Counted from the stretch's first letter, positions 1-7,719 are shown. The stretch is 17,649 nucleotides of DNA from an uncultured Muribaculum sp. (GCA_910578835.1 CAJTSK010000044.1:1-17649); one strand, 5' to 3'. Numbers and translations are program-made. Notes: generated by a model from the letters alone, not told the origin.

Positions 1-81
1 GGCTTCAGAAAATGGGAGTTATGGGTAGGCATCTACCTTATATTGATAGCATTATACAATTTAGCAGCCGGCAGCATGTGA
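1..81 (+). CDS. C-terminal end of a membrane protein (5' part outside window)
   Basis: Frame 1 is open from the first base to a TGA at 79-81 and encodes 26 residues: a short polar stretch (GFRKWE) followed by a strongly hydrophobic run (LWVGIYLILIALYNLAAG) ending SM. This looks like the final transmembrane helix of an integral membrane protein whose body lies to the left. The family cannot be named from so little. No clear intrinsic terminator follows the stop. The call rests on the composition and on the frame being open at the window edge, so a chance reading frame is not excluded. Confidence 0.55.
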   Translation, partial: GFRKWELWVGIYLILIALYNLAAGSM

Positions 82-256
82 CCTCAGAATACCGTTTTCA
101 ACCTCAAAAACAGCGTAGATAATTTATAATCATTCCCATATATCATCAACGGTGAGAGCGCAGCATATTGTGTCATTGCCACAAGAGAGATAACGACAAG
201 GCGCAAAAAGAAACAGATGATTCCCTGCGGGAAACAATTTCCGGGATACGACCTTT

Positions 257-285
257 CCGGGGGTATCGCTGCGCTCAACCCCCGG
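257..285 (-). repeat. Inverted relative of repeat hairpin B
   Basis: On the minus strand this reads as the same TTGAGCGCAGCGATA loop seen in the direct repeats, but the stem is CCGGGGG/CCCCCGG instead of CCGTAGGT/ACCTACGG. The loop is conserved while both stem arms change together, so the base pairing is preserved. This suggests that the folded form, or its recognition by a protein, is what is maintained. Confidence 0.7.
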
Positions 286-354
286 CTACACAAGGATTAT
301 CCCTGCGGGAATCGATTTAATTCCGCAGCGTTATCCCCGTGAACGGAATCGGAT

Positions 355-805
355 GGTTGCCACGGCGTTATCCCCGTTTGAGGGGATAATCCAAATTTAG
401 CCGTAGGTTGAGCGCAGCGATACCTGCGGACAACAACACCCTGCGCGAATGTTTCCGGCAGGAATCATCAATCATTTTCCCGTGAAAATCCACATCAGCC
501 ATCAATTGGTTACCGCGGCGTTATCCCCGCTTGAGGGGATAATCCAAATTTAGCCGTAGGTTGAGCGTAGCGATACCTACGGACAACAACGCCCTGCGCG
601 AATGTTTCCGGCAGGAATCATCAATCATCTTCCGGAAAATCCACGTCAGCCATCAATTGGTTGCCACAGCGTTATCCCCGCAAGCGGGGATAATCCAAAT
701 TTAGCCGTAGGTTGAGCGTAGCGATACCTACGGACAACAACGCCCTAAGCGAATGTTTCCGACAGGAATCATCAATCATTTTCCGGAAAATCCACGTCAG
801 CCATC
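355..805. repeat. Three tandem copies of a ~151-base structured repeat
   Basis: Units start at GGTT at 355, 508 and 659 and measure 153, 151 and about 147 bases. The third stops at CAGCCATC, before the AATT that links the earlier units. They differ by scattered substitutions and one 2-base indel. Each unit carries hairpin A (TTATCCCC paired with GGGGATAA; 368-375/382-389 in unit 1, stem extended to 10 pairs in unit 3) and hairpin B (CCGTAGGT paired with ACCTACGG; 554-561/575-582 and 705-712/726-733, with one G-U-type change in unit 1 at 401-408/422-429). A degenerate partial unit with GCAGCGTTATCCCCG lies at 326-340. The arrangement resembles REP/BIME-type extragenic palindromes. It lacks the short identical repeats and unique spacers of a CRISPR array. 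Confidence 0.85.
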
Positions 806-867
806 TGACCGATTGCAACGATAGACTTAAAACCTGTAAATATCGCGGTGATTTAAGAAAGAATGAG

Positions 868-875
868 TACTTTTG
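868..875 (+). promoter_or_regulatory. Candidate -7 element for the M13 peptidase gene
   Basis: TACTTTTG fits the Bacteroidota -7 consensus TAnnTTTG and lies 66 bases before the ATG at 942. No good TTG stands at the expected -33 position, so the promoter assignment is moderate. A TTG at 873 that could extend the reading frame lies inside this element, which argues against translation starting there. Confidence 0.5.
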
Positions 876-941
876 CAGTCGCTTACAGTTTCATCACAAA
901 ATGTAATAAAAAGCAACTACAACCAATTATATTTCATCAAC

Positions 942-2987
942 ATGAAATCAACAAAAATTTTACTTGCGCTGGGTGTGGCTTGCGGTATCTCTCTTTCGGC
1001 ATCGGCTGAAGAGCACCTCAAGAGCCTCAACCCCGCCTACTTTGACAATTCGACCCCAGCTTCGGTCGATTTTTACAAGCATGTCAACAAGGGCTGGCAG
1101 GAAGCACATCCCCTCACTGCCGAACATGCCCGCTACGGCAACTTTGACACTCTCAACGACTCATCGGAAGTAAGGGTAAAGAACATCGTGCTAAACCTCG
1201 GAAAGACCAATCCCGAGCCGGGAACAGTGGCTTTCAAGGTGTGGACAATCTACTCTCAGGCGATGGACTCGGTACGTCGCAACGCAGAGGGCGCAAAGCC
1301 TATCCTCGCCGACCTTAAGAAAATCGAGACTACTCCCCACGAAGGGATGGAAGACCTCTTCCTCTGGATGCATGGCAACTATGCAAGCCCCTTCTTCGGT
1401 GCGGGACCGATGGAAGACCTCGCCAACAGCACCGAGTATGCAATGTATGTAAGCGGCGGCGGCATGGGTCTTGGCGACCGCGACTATTACCTGCTCAACG
1501 ACAAGCGCAACAAGGAAGTACGCGAAGCCTACCAAAAGCTCATCGTGAAGCAGATGCAAAATGCCGGCTACTCGAAGAAAGATGCCAACCGCATCATGAA
1601 AAACGTGATGAAAATCGAGACCGCGCTTGCCGACTCGGCATGGACACGCGAACAGAGCCGCAACATCCCCGCGATGTACAATCCGCGCTCTTTCGCCCAG
1701 CTTAAAGAGATGTATCCCAATGTAAACTGGGACCGCTTCTTTATCGAAACCATGGGCATCGAGTCGCCCGAGACCGTAATCGTGACCGAGCTTAGCTCTG
1801 TGGCTCAGGCAAACAATCTCATGGGCGCACTTACCGACCGCGAAATCAAAGACTACTATCTATGGAAATATGTGGCACAGGCCGCATCGAAGCTCTCCGA
1901 CAAGTTTACCGACACCGCATTTGAATTTTCAAAGGTGGTCAGTGGCGTGGAGCAGCAGCGTCCCCGCTGGAAGCGCGCACTCGGCGCTACTGAAGGCGCA
2001 CTCGGCGAGGCTGTCGGGCAGCTCTACGTCGAGGAGTATTTTCCCGAGTCGTCAAAGCAGTATATGATCGGACTTGTGGAAAACCTTCGCACAGCCCTCG
2101 GAAAGCATATCATCAATCTTCCCTGGATGAGCGACGACACCAAGCTCAACGCCATCAAGAAGCTTAACGCGTTTACCGTTAAAATCGGCTATCCCGACAA
2201 GTGGAAAGATTACACCACCATGAACATCGACCCCAAGCTGTCATATTACGAAAATATGCACAACGTAGGCATGTGGCATCAGGCAGAGGAATACGCAAAG
2301 TGGGGCAAGCCCGTTGACCGCACCGAATGGGGTATGACTCCGCAGACTGTCAACGCCTACTACAATCCCCTTGCCAACGAAATCGTGTTCCCCGCAGGTA
2401 TCCTCCAGGCACCCTTCTACGATGCCGAGGCAAGCGATGCTGAAAACTACGGCGGTATCGGCGTGGTAATCGGTCATGAGATGACCCACGGATTTGACGA
2501 CCAGGGCTGCAACTTCGACGCTGAAGGAAACATGATCAACTGGTGGACTCCGGAAGACAAGGAGGCGTTTGACAAGATGGCACAGGGTCTCGTAGCTCAG
2601 TTTAACGAGGTTGAGGTGCTCCCCGGTCTCCATGCCAACGGCCAGTACACACTTGGCGAAAACATCGCCGACCAGGGCGGTCTGCGTGTGTCACGCACAG
2701 CTTTCCTTGACTCGCAGAAGAAAAAGGGCGTAGACATCACCGCCGACTCTGCAAAAATCGACGGCTTCGACCCGATGCAGGTGTTCTACCTCAACTATGC
2801 CAACATCTGGGCAGGCAACATCCGTCCCGAGGAGATACGCTCACTCACTACAGGCGACGTTCACTCACTCGGTGAAAACCGTGTCAACGTGACTCTCCGC
2901 AACATCACCCCCTTCTTCGAGGCATTCGGCATCAAGGAAGGCGACAAGATGTACCGTCCCGCTGAAGAGCAGGTAGTAATCTGGTAA
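942..2987 (+). CDS. Exported M13-family zinc metallopeptidase (neprilysin/PepO-like)
   Basis: The 681-residue product is about the usual length for M13 peptidases, which cleave oligopeptides. Residues 1-22 form a Sec signal peptide (MKSTKILLALGVACGISLSASA), so the enzyme should act in the periplasm or at the cell surface. The M13_N region runs through roughly residue 430 and the catalytic M13 domain follows. Visible motifs are NAYYNP at about 471 (substrate backbone binding), the zinc motif HEMTH at 512-516 with catalytic Glu513, and GENIAD with the third zinc ligand Glu573. The ATG at 942 was chosen because the signal peptide begins there; the in-frame TTG at 873 sits in the promoter. The gene appears monocistronic and converges on panB. 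Family assignment is firm; the substrate is unknown. Confidence 0.95.
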   Translation: MKSTKILLALGVACGISLSASAEEHLKSLNPAYFDNSTPASVDFYKHVNKGWQEAHPLTAEHARYGNFDTLNDSSEVRVKNIVLNLGKTNPEPGTVAFKVWTIYSQAMDSVRRNAEGAKPILADLKKIETTPHEGMEDLFLWMHGNYASPFFGAGPMEDLANSTEYAMYVSGGGMGLGDRDYYLLNDKRNKEVREAYQKLIVKQMQNAGYSKKDANRIMKNVMKIETALADSAWTREQSRNIPAMYNPRSFAQLKEMYPNVNWDRFFIETMGIESPETVIVTELSSVAQANNLMGALTDREIKDYYLWKYVAQAASKLSDKFTDTAFEFSKVVSGVEQQRPRWKRALGATEGALGEAVGQLYVEEYFPESSKQYMIGLVENLRTALGKHIINLPWMSDDTKLNAIKKLNAFTVKIGYPDKWKDYTTMNIDPKLSYYENMHNVGMWHQAEEYAKWGKPVDRTEWGMTPQTVNAYYNPLANEIVFPAGILQAPFYDAEASDAENYGGIGVVIGHEMTHGFDDQGCNFDAEGNMINWWTPEDKEAFDKMAQGLVAQFNEVEVLPGLHANGQYTLGENIADQGGLRVSRTAFLDSQKKKGVDITADSAKIDGFDPMQVFYLNYANIWAGNIRPEEIRSLTTGDVHSLGENRVNVTLRNITPFFEAFGIKEGDKMYRPAEEQVVIW

Positions 2988-3013
2988 TACGATACAGATA
3001 TAGTAATCGTCAT

Positions 3014-3050
3014 ATAATCCCGGGTGCCGCGATGCGACATCCGGGATTAT
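3014..3050 (+). terminator. Hairpin terminator after the M13 peptidase gene
   Basis: ATAATCCCGG (3014-3023) pairs perfectly with CCGGGATTAT (3041-3050), and an inner GC-rich stem continues it. The stem begins 26 bases past the stop codon. The following sequence is AT-rich (CATATATATA) rather than a clean T run, so termination efficiency is uncertain. Confidence 0.6.
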
Positions 3051-3065
3051 CATATATATAGATAC

Positions 3066-3096
3066 AAAAAAAGGCCGCGCCGGTAAGCGCGACCTT
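3066..3096 (-). terminator. Rho-independent terminator of panB
   Basis: Read on the minus strand, AAGGTCGCGC pairs with GCGCGGCCTT (ten pairs, one of them G-T) around the loop TTACCG, and the 3' arm runs into a stretch of seven T's. It begins 28 bases past the panB stop. This is a textbook intrinsic terminator. Confidence 0.85.
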
Positions 3097-3124
3097 GATA
3101 GGATGACCGGATTATGCCGGACGT

Positions 3125-3943
3125 TTAATATTGTTCTTTATCGTTGGGGAAATCGCGGGTCTTCACGTCGTCGATATAGTGGGCAACGGCATCGTTGATT
3201 ACCGTGGACAGGTCGGCGTAACGGCGAAGGAAGCGAGGCGAGAAACCCTTGTTGATGCCGAGCATGTCGTGCATCACCAGCACCTGACCGTCGACACCGC
3301 CGCCGGCACCGATACCGATTACAGGTATGCTCACCTCAGAGGCAACGCGTGTGGCAAGCTGTGCGGGTATTTTCTCAAGCACGAGGGCAAAACAGCCGAT
3401 TTCTTCGAGCATCTTTGCATCCTCGATAAGCTTCTTTGCTTCCGCCTCTTCCTTGGCACGCACCGCATAGGTGCCAAATTTATTGATTGACTGCGGGGTA
3501 AGCCCGAGATGACCCATCACCGGTATACCGGCGCAGAGCACACGCTCGATTGACTCGCGTATCTCCGAGCCGCCTTCCATCTTCACTGCCTCGGCATGGC
3601 TCTCCTTCATGATGCGCACAGCCGATGCAAGAGCCTCCTTGCTGTTGCCCTGATAGCTTCCGAAAGGAAGGTCGACAACCACAAGCGCCCTTTTCACGCC
3701 TTTCACCACTGACTTGGCATGGTATATCATCTGGTCGAGGGTGATAGGCAGGGTGGTGATATTTCCCGCCATCACGTTAGAGGCTGAATCACCTACAAGG
3801 ATCACATCCATTCCTGCTTCGTCGATAAGCTTTGCCATCGAATAATCGTAGGCTGTAAGCATCGCGATTTTTTCACCGCGCTGCTTCATCTCCGAGAGGC
3901 GGTGGGTGGTCACTTTACGTTGGTCTTCTGTATAGGTAGACAT
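3125..3943 (-). CDS. panB: 3-methyl-2-oxobutanoate hydroxymethyltransferase (ketopantoate hydroxymethyltransferase)
   Basis: PanB transfers a hydroxymethyl group from 5,10-methylene-tetrahydrofolate to 2-oxoisovalerate to make ketopantoate, the first committed step of pantothenate and CoA synthesis in the cytoplasm. The 272-residue product matches the family length and shows its signatures: LTAYDYSMAKLIDEAGMD near residues 29-46, VGDS with Mg-binding Asp52, VVDLPFGSYQ with Asp91, AVKMEGG with Lys121 and Glu123, the catalytic-base Glu190 in LVLEKIP, and IPVIGIGAGGGVDGQVLV. The start is ATG at 3943, 25 bases downstream of a good promoter on that strand. No panC or panD is adjacent; the gene appears to be transcribed alone with its own promoter and terminator. 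Identification is secure. Confidence 0.97.
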   Translation of the reverse strand: MSTYTEDQRKVTTHRLSEMKQRGEKIAMLTAYDYSMAKLIDEAGMDVILVGDSASNVMAGNITTLPITLDQMIYHAKSVVKGVKRALVVVDLPFGSYQGNSKEALASAVRIMKESHAEAVKMEGGSEIRESIERVLCAGIPVMGHLGLTPQSINKFGTYAVRAKEEAEAKKLIEDAKMLEEIGCFALVLEKIPAQLATRVASEVSIPVIGIGAGGGVDGQVLVMHDMLGINKGFSPRFLRRYADLSTVINDAVAHYIDDVKTRDFPNDKEQY

Positions 3944-3968
3944 TTTGTTAATATGTTAAAAACCGGAG

Positions 3969-3999
3969 CAAAGTTACAATTTAATTACATGACTCGCAA
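3969..3999 (-). promoter_or_regulatory. panB promoter (-33 TTG, -7 TAACTTTG)
   Basis: On the minus strand TTG (3999-3997) is followed by 20 bases and then TAACTTTG (3976-3969), an exact fit to the Bacteroidota TAnnTTTG element. It lies 26 bases upstream of the panB start codon. Confidence 0.7.
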
Positions 4000-4029
4000 G
4001 AAATAAGGACGTAATCGGGCTGCACGCCA

Positions 4030-6471
4030 TTATCGGGTGGCAATGACGACTTTAGCCGGTGCAATTCCCTCGCCTGAAACAGTAAGGGTGGCGTCGCCCG
4101 CTTCGGCTCCTGCCTTGACAAGCACCTGGGCGAGACCGTTGAAGGTCTTTATGGTGAATGTGTGGCGGTCACCGTCGGCAGGACGCTCCACGTCGCGGAA
4201 TGCGGGGTCGCCGTTGCCGGCTCCGATTATCGTCGCGGGACCGTCGACGGCAAGGTCGAGAGTCACGCAGGCATCGGGCACAAAGCGCTTCTTACTGTCA
4301 TTGACACGTATGTTGACTACAGCCACGTCTACATTGTCGGCAGCGATGACACTGCGGTCGGCTTCAGCCGTTACTGCGGCAGCCTTTCCCGAGGTCTCCA
4401 CCTTTGCCGTCATAGCCTTCTTACCGTTTTTGTAGCCTGTGGCGGTCACGCGTCCCGGCTGATACACGGCGTCCCAGCTGAGATGTCCGTTGCGGGGCAT
4501 AGCCTTACGGCCGAGGCTCTTGCCATTGACCGACAGCTCCACCTCATCCATGTTGCTGTAGACCCACACCTGTACCGGCTCGCCCTCATGACCCGCGAGA
4601 TTCCAGTGGGGCAATATGTGCAACACCGGTTCGTCGGTCCACCATGACTTGAGGTAATATGCCTCATCCTTGGGAAATCCACAATAGTCGAGTATGCCAA
4701 ACTCAGAGCCGGTGGCAGGAAATTTAAGCGGGTTGGGCTCTCCGCGATAGTCGAAGCCTGTCCAGTAGAAGAGTCCGGCAAGCCACGGACGCTCGTCGTA
4801 AAATTTCCATCCGCGCTCGATGCAGTTCATTATGCTGTCACGACCGTTGGGGAAGCGGTTATGAGCCGCCATCCTGCCATTTTCGCGGTCATCGAAATAT
4901 ATGCCGCGTGTGCCACATCCGGTCGTCTCCTCCGAGCCGAGCGCGATACGCGCAGGGTAGTTTTTACGATGTTCGTCGACAGGATTCTGAAGTATGTAGT
5001 TATAGCCGGCGATATCGGCAGGCACAAGCACCGTCGGACCGCCGCTGGTGGCGAAACACATGGGACGTGTCGGGTCAAAACGGTGGCAATATTCACGCAT
5101 CGACTCGGAGATACGCGAGCCGAAATCACTCCACTCAAGCCCCCACTCCTCGTTGCCGACGCTCCAGGCGATTATCGACGGATGATTGCGGTCGCGCTCT
5201 ATCATGCGGCGCAGCAGCCTTACATGCTCGTCGTTGATACCCGACAGGCGGTTTTCCTCAAGCACAAGTATACCGAGGCTGTCACATGCGTCCAGCATCT
5301 CGGGAGTCATAGGGTTATGGCTCGAACGGTAAGCGTTGACACCAATCTTTTTAAGCTCTCTCAAGCGGTAAGCCTGCAGGGCGTCGGGTATTGCCGCCCC
5401 CACTCCCGCGTGGTCCTGGTGCATGTTGACACCCTTAAGTTTCAGCGGGCGGTTGTTAAGCATGAAACCTTTGTCGGGGTCAAAGCGCGCGTCGCGTATA
5501 CCGGTAACCGTAGTATCGGCATCAACCACCTTGCCATCCTTCATCACCTCGGTCACGAGCGTATAAAGACGCGGCGACTCCACATCCCACAACACCGGTG
5601 ACTCCACCGTCATGCTGCTCACCGAGCGGCGGCTCTCCTTAGCCGACAGCTCCTGTCGGGTCGTCCCGGCAGTGGCGGCGACAGTGCCGTCAGGTGCGAT
5701 GAGAGAGTGACGCAACTCATAGCCTGCAGGCAGATTGCCCTTGTTGTCGACAGTCGTCTCTATGGTCACTTCGGCCGTATCATAAGGATAGGCGGTAGAG
5801 GCGTGGACAAATGTGCCGAACGGAGCGACATGCAGCGGGTCGGACTTTTCGAGCCACACGTGACGGTATATGCCCGCGCCCTCATAAAACCATCCCTCCT
5901 CCAGAGAAGCGTCGGCACGCACGGCAACCACATTGTCGCCTCCGTAATTGAGATATTCCGATATGTCGTAGACCTGCGATGCGTAGCCGCTCGGCTCGTT
6001 GCCGAGATAGAAGCCGTTGACCCATATGCGTGCATCGCGAAATATGCCGTCAAAGCGCAGCGCAACGTGTTTGCCAAGGTCATCGGCAGGGAGGGTGAAC
6101 TCCTTGCGGTACCACCCCACACTTGTCTCGGGATATTTATAGCCTACGGTCTTGTAGCCGTGGCTGTGGCTTGCGTCCTTGCTGAAAGGGAGGTCGACCA
6201 CCCAGTCATGGGGAAGCGTGACGGGAGTCCACTCTACGCCCCACTTTCCGGCATCAAACTTCGGAGAGTACGGGCCCTCGTTATGTATCGACGCCGCCTT
6301 GGTGAGATAGTTGAAATACTCGGTTCCGCAGCCGAAATCCTTAGCAGGGTCTGCGGCATTGCCAAACGCAAATTTCCAGTCATTGTCAAAATTAATCTTT
6401 TCGGCACCATATGCCAATGCCGTAGTGCATAGCGACAGCACAGCGGCTGTCAACAGTGTTAGTCGGTTCAT
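4030..6471 (-). CDS. Secreted glycoside hydrolase family 2 enzyme (beta-galactosidase-like)
   Basis: The 813-residue protein has a Sec signal peptide (MNRLTLLTAAVLSLCTTALA), so it should be periplasmic or surface-exposed. Domains in order: GH2 jelly-roll sugar-binding (about 24-210), Ig-like (about 215-330), TIM barrel (about 335-610), a DUF4982-like domain (about 613-680) and a C-terminal Ig-like GH2 domain. The acid/base is Glu441 in SVGNEEWG, after NHPSIIAW. The nucleophile is most likely Glu514 in LGSEETTG, by analogy with the GSE motif of related GH2 enzymes. ATG at 6471 is preferred; the codon just before it is TTG. GH2 covers beta-galactosidases, beta-glucuronidases and beta-mannosidases; the DUF4982-type architecture favours beta-galactosidase, but specificity is not proven. 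No SusC/SusD genes are adjacent, so it is not part of a visible polysaccharide utilisation locus here. Confidence 0.92.
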   Translation of the reverse strand: MNRLTLLTAAVLSLCTTALAYGAEKINFDNDWKFAFGNAADPAKDFGCGTEYFNYLTKAASIHNEGPYSPKFDAGKWGVEWTPVTLPHDWVVDLPFSKDASHSHGYKTVGYKYPETSVGWYRKEFTLPADDLGKHVALRFDGIFRDARIWVNGFYLGNEPSGYASQVYDISEYLNYGGDNVVAVRADASLEEGWFYEGAGIYRHVWLEKSDPLHVAPFGTFVHASTAYPYDTAEVTIETTVDNKGNLPAGYELRHSLIAPDGTVAATAGTTRQELSAKESRRSVSSMTVESPVLWDVESPRLYTLVTEVMKDGKVVDADTTVTGIRDARFDPDKGFMLNNRPLKLKGVNMHQDHAGVGAAIPDALQAYRLRELKKIGVNAYRSSHNPMTPEMLDACDSLGILVLEENRLSGINDEHVRLLRRMIERDRNHPSIIAWSVGNEEWGLEWSDFGSRISESMREYCHRFDPTRPMCFATSGGPTVLVPADIAGYNYILQNPVDEHRKNYPARIALGSEETTGCGTRGIYFDDRENGRMAAHNRFPNGRDSIMNCIERGWKFYDERPWLAGLFYWTGFDYRGEPNPLKFPATGSEFGILDYCGFPKDEAYYLKSWWTDEPVLHILPHWNLAGHEGEPVQVWVYSNMDEVELSVNGKSLGRKAMPRNGHLSWDAVYQPGRVTATGYKNGKKAMTAKVETSGKAAAVTAEADRSVIAADNVDVAVVNIRVNDSKKRFVPDACVTLDLAVDGPATIIGAGNGDPAFRDVERPADGDRHTFTIKTFNGLAQVLVKAGAEAGDATLTVSGEGIAPAKVVIATR

Positions 6472-6511
6472 CAAAATAAGGATTGTCAGTAAAAAAGGTT
6501 AATTATCTCTA

Positions 6512-6542
6512 CAAATATAGCATATTTTTTGCGCAATATCAA
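6512..6542 (-). promoter_or_regulatory. Promoter of the GH2 gene
   Basis: On the minus strand TTG (6542-6540), a 20-base spacer and TATATTTG (6519-6512) match the Bacteroidota promoter form. The -7 element lies 41 bases upstream of the ATG. This promoter is divergent from the histidine operon promoter about 100 bases away. Confidence 0.7.
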
Positions 6543-6642
6543 GACATGCTCCGGAAACCTGCACAGGAGCGGACAAGCGACTTTTTGTAAATTTCTCATT
6601 AATTTTTCCACCGAAATGTTAGGATTTATGAAATTTTTAATC

Positions 6643-6650
6643 TAATTTTG
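6643..6650 (+). promoter_or_regulatory. -7 element of the histidine operon promoter
   Basis: TAATTTTG fits TAnnTTTG exactly and lies 29 bases before the leader-peptide ATG, giving a very short untranslated lead-in. The -33 region reads GTTAGG near 6618-6623, only a partial match to TTTG. Transcription would start around 6657 (inference). Confidence 0.6.
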
Positions 6651-6678
6651 TCGATATAATCAAAATTACACAGACAAT

Positions 6679-6732
6679 ATGTCAGCCATCAGCATCAATA
6701 AGCATCATCATCACCACTTTCTCTTTCACTGA
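6679..6732 (+). CDS. hisL: Histidine operon leader peptide (17 residues, six His)
   Basis: ATG at 6679 opens a 17-codon frame encoding MSAISINKHHHHHFLFH and ending at TGA 6730-6732. Five consecutive His codons (6703-6717) plus a sixth directly before the stop are far beyond chance. They sit 29 bases past a promoter element and immediately ahead of mutually exclusive hairpins and hisG. By analogy with his leaders of enteric bacteria, scarcity of charged tRNA-His would stall the ribosome on the His run. The protein is related in principle to E. coli HisL but not necessarily homologous. The stop codon overlaps the first base of the antiterminator arm (6732), which ties termination of translation to the folding choice. 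Confidence 0.88.
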   Translation: MSAISINKHHHHHFLFH

Positions 6733-6794
6733 GGAAGCCGTGATATCATGCGTTTTTTGAACACTGATGAAACATCGATACACGCCGGCTTCCT
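6732..6794 (+). promoter_or_regulatory. Antiterminator of the his attenuator
   Basis: AGGAAGCC (6732-6739) can pair perfectly with GGCTTCCT (6787-6794), and GTG (6740-6742) with CAC (6781-6783) across a 3-base bulge. This uses the same bases that form the left arm of the downstream terminator. A ribosome stalled at the His codons leaves 6732-6739 free, favouring this fold and readthrough into hisG. A ribosome that reaches the TGA covers 6732-6739 and blocks it. Confidence 0.8.
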
Positions 6795-6821
6795 AATCAG
6801 GAAGCCGGCTATTTTGTTTTT
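6784..6821 (+). terminator. Attenuator terminator upstream of hisG
   Basis: GCCGGCTTCCT (6784-6794) and AGGAAGCCGGC (6799-6809) form a perfect 11-pair stem with the loop AATC. It is followed by a T-rich tail (TATTTTGTTTTT, 6810-6821). It sits between the leader peptide and hisG, 31 bases before the hisG ATG, as expected for regulated premature termination. Confidence 0.9.
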
Positions 6822-6852
6822 AAGAATACATAACTAAACACTCTTACATAAT

Positions 6853-7719
6853 ATGGACAACAGACTTAGAATCGCGGTGCAGTCTAAAGGACGTCTCTAT
6901 GACGAGACAATGGAACTGCTTGCCGAATCGGGCATTAAGCTCACAGCCGTAAAACGCACACTTCTCGTGCCTGCACGCAACTTCCCTGTAGAATTGCTAT
7001 TCCTGCGCGACGACGACATACCAGAATCAGTGGCAAACGGCACTGCCGACATAGGCATCGTAGGGCTTAACGAGGTGATGGAAAAAGAAAAAGATGTAGA
7101 GGTGATTAAAGAGTTGGGCTTCAGCCGATGTCACCTCTCGCTCGCCATACCTCAACATATCGAATACTCCGGGCTTAGCTGGTTTAACGGCAAGAAAATC
7201 GCCACCTCCTATCCGGCAATACTCGCAAAATTCCTGAAAAACAACGCCATAAAAGCCGACATCCACGTAATCACCGGCTCAGTGGAGATAGCACCGGGCA
7301 TAGGGCTTGCCGATGCCATATTTGACATCGTGTCGTCGGGCTCCACGCTTGTAAGCAACAATCTTGCCGAAGTGGAAAATGTAATGGACTCCCAGGCGGT
7401 ATTGATAAAAGCGACCGACCGCACCCTCTCCACTGAACGCCGGGAAGCTCTTGACGAACTGCTCTTCCGCTTCAACGCGGTAAAGGCTGCCGACGGAAAA
7501 AAATATATCTTGATGAATGTGCCCAAAGAGAAACTCGACGAGATTATCGCGATACTACCGGGAATGAAAAGTCCTACGGTGCTTCCGCTCGCCAATGCCG
7601 ACTGGTGTTCGGTACACTCTGTGCTGGAAGAAAAGCGTCTGTGGGAAATCGTGGGCAAACTGAAAGCTGCCGGTGCTGAAGGAATACTGGCGCTTGATAT
7701 CGAAAAAATGATACTTTAG
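6853..7719 (+). CDS. hisG: ATP phosphoribosyltransferase (long form)
   Basis: HisG condenses ATP with PRPP, the first and committed step of histidine synthesis. The 288-residue length identifies the long, catalytically self-sufficient form with a C-terminal ACT-like regulatory domain (about residues 215-288), which in this family mediates feedback inhibition by histidine. The N-terminal catalytic region opens with LRIAVQSKGRLYDET. The PRPP-binding loop is DIVSSGST at residues 158-165, preceded by GSVEIAPGIG at 142-151. The start ATG at 6853 follows the attenuator terminator by 31 bases. hisD begins four bases past the stop. Together with the leader, the pathway entry point would be under two histidine-sensing controls: allosteric and transcriptional. 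Confidence 0.96.
   Translation: MDNRLRIAVQSKGRLYDETMELLAESGIKLTAVKRTLLVPARNFPVELLFLRDDDIPESVANGTADIGIVGLNEVMEKEKDVEVIKELGFSRCHLSLAIPQHIEYSGLSWFNGKKIATSYPAILAKFLKNNAIKADIHVITGSVEIAPGIGLADAIFDIVSSGSTLVSNNLAEVENVMDSQAVLIKATDRTLSTERREALDELLFRFNAVKAADGKKYILMNVPKEKLDEIIAILPGMKSPTVLPLANADWCSVHSVLEEKRLWEIVGKLKAAGAEGILALDIEKMIL

Larger units (their letters stand above)
82..867. other. Gene-free, repeat-rich intergenic region
   Basis: About 790 bases without a credible gene. The left part (82-250) shows nothing clear beyond small palindromes such as TTCCC-TGC-GGGAA near 221. From 250 on, palindromic sequences dominate, including three tandem 151-base units annotated separately. Short open frames here (for example 84-293 on the minus strand and 712-906 on the plus strand) are made of repeat sequence and have no protein-like character. 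Confidence 0.7.

Noticed and set aside
84..293. Minus-strand 69-residue frame
   Set aside because: It is built partly from the palindromic repeat sequence, lacks protein-like composition and has no promoter.
355..805. CRISPR array
   Set aside because: The repeat unit is about 151 bases with near-identical sequence throughout; there are no unique spacers of constant length and no cas genes nearby.
712..906. Plus-strand 64-residue frame
   Set aside because: It starts inside the third repeat unit and runs across the peptidase promoter; equivalent frames are not kept in the other units.
873..941. N-terminal extension of the M13 peptidase from a TTG
   Set aside because: The TTG lies in the -7 element, and the signal peptide begins at the ATG at 942.
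4861..6432. Long plus-strand frames (246 and 241 residues) opposite the GH2 gene
   Set aside because: They are shadows of GC-rich codons on the opposite strand. The GH2 frame has clear domains and catalytic motifs; these have none.
6548..6570. GCTCC/GGAGC hairpin in the GH2-his intergenic region
   Set aside because: It is a 5-pair stem with a 13-base loop and no positional link to either promoter; it is likely chance.
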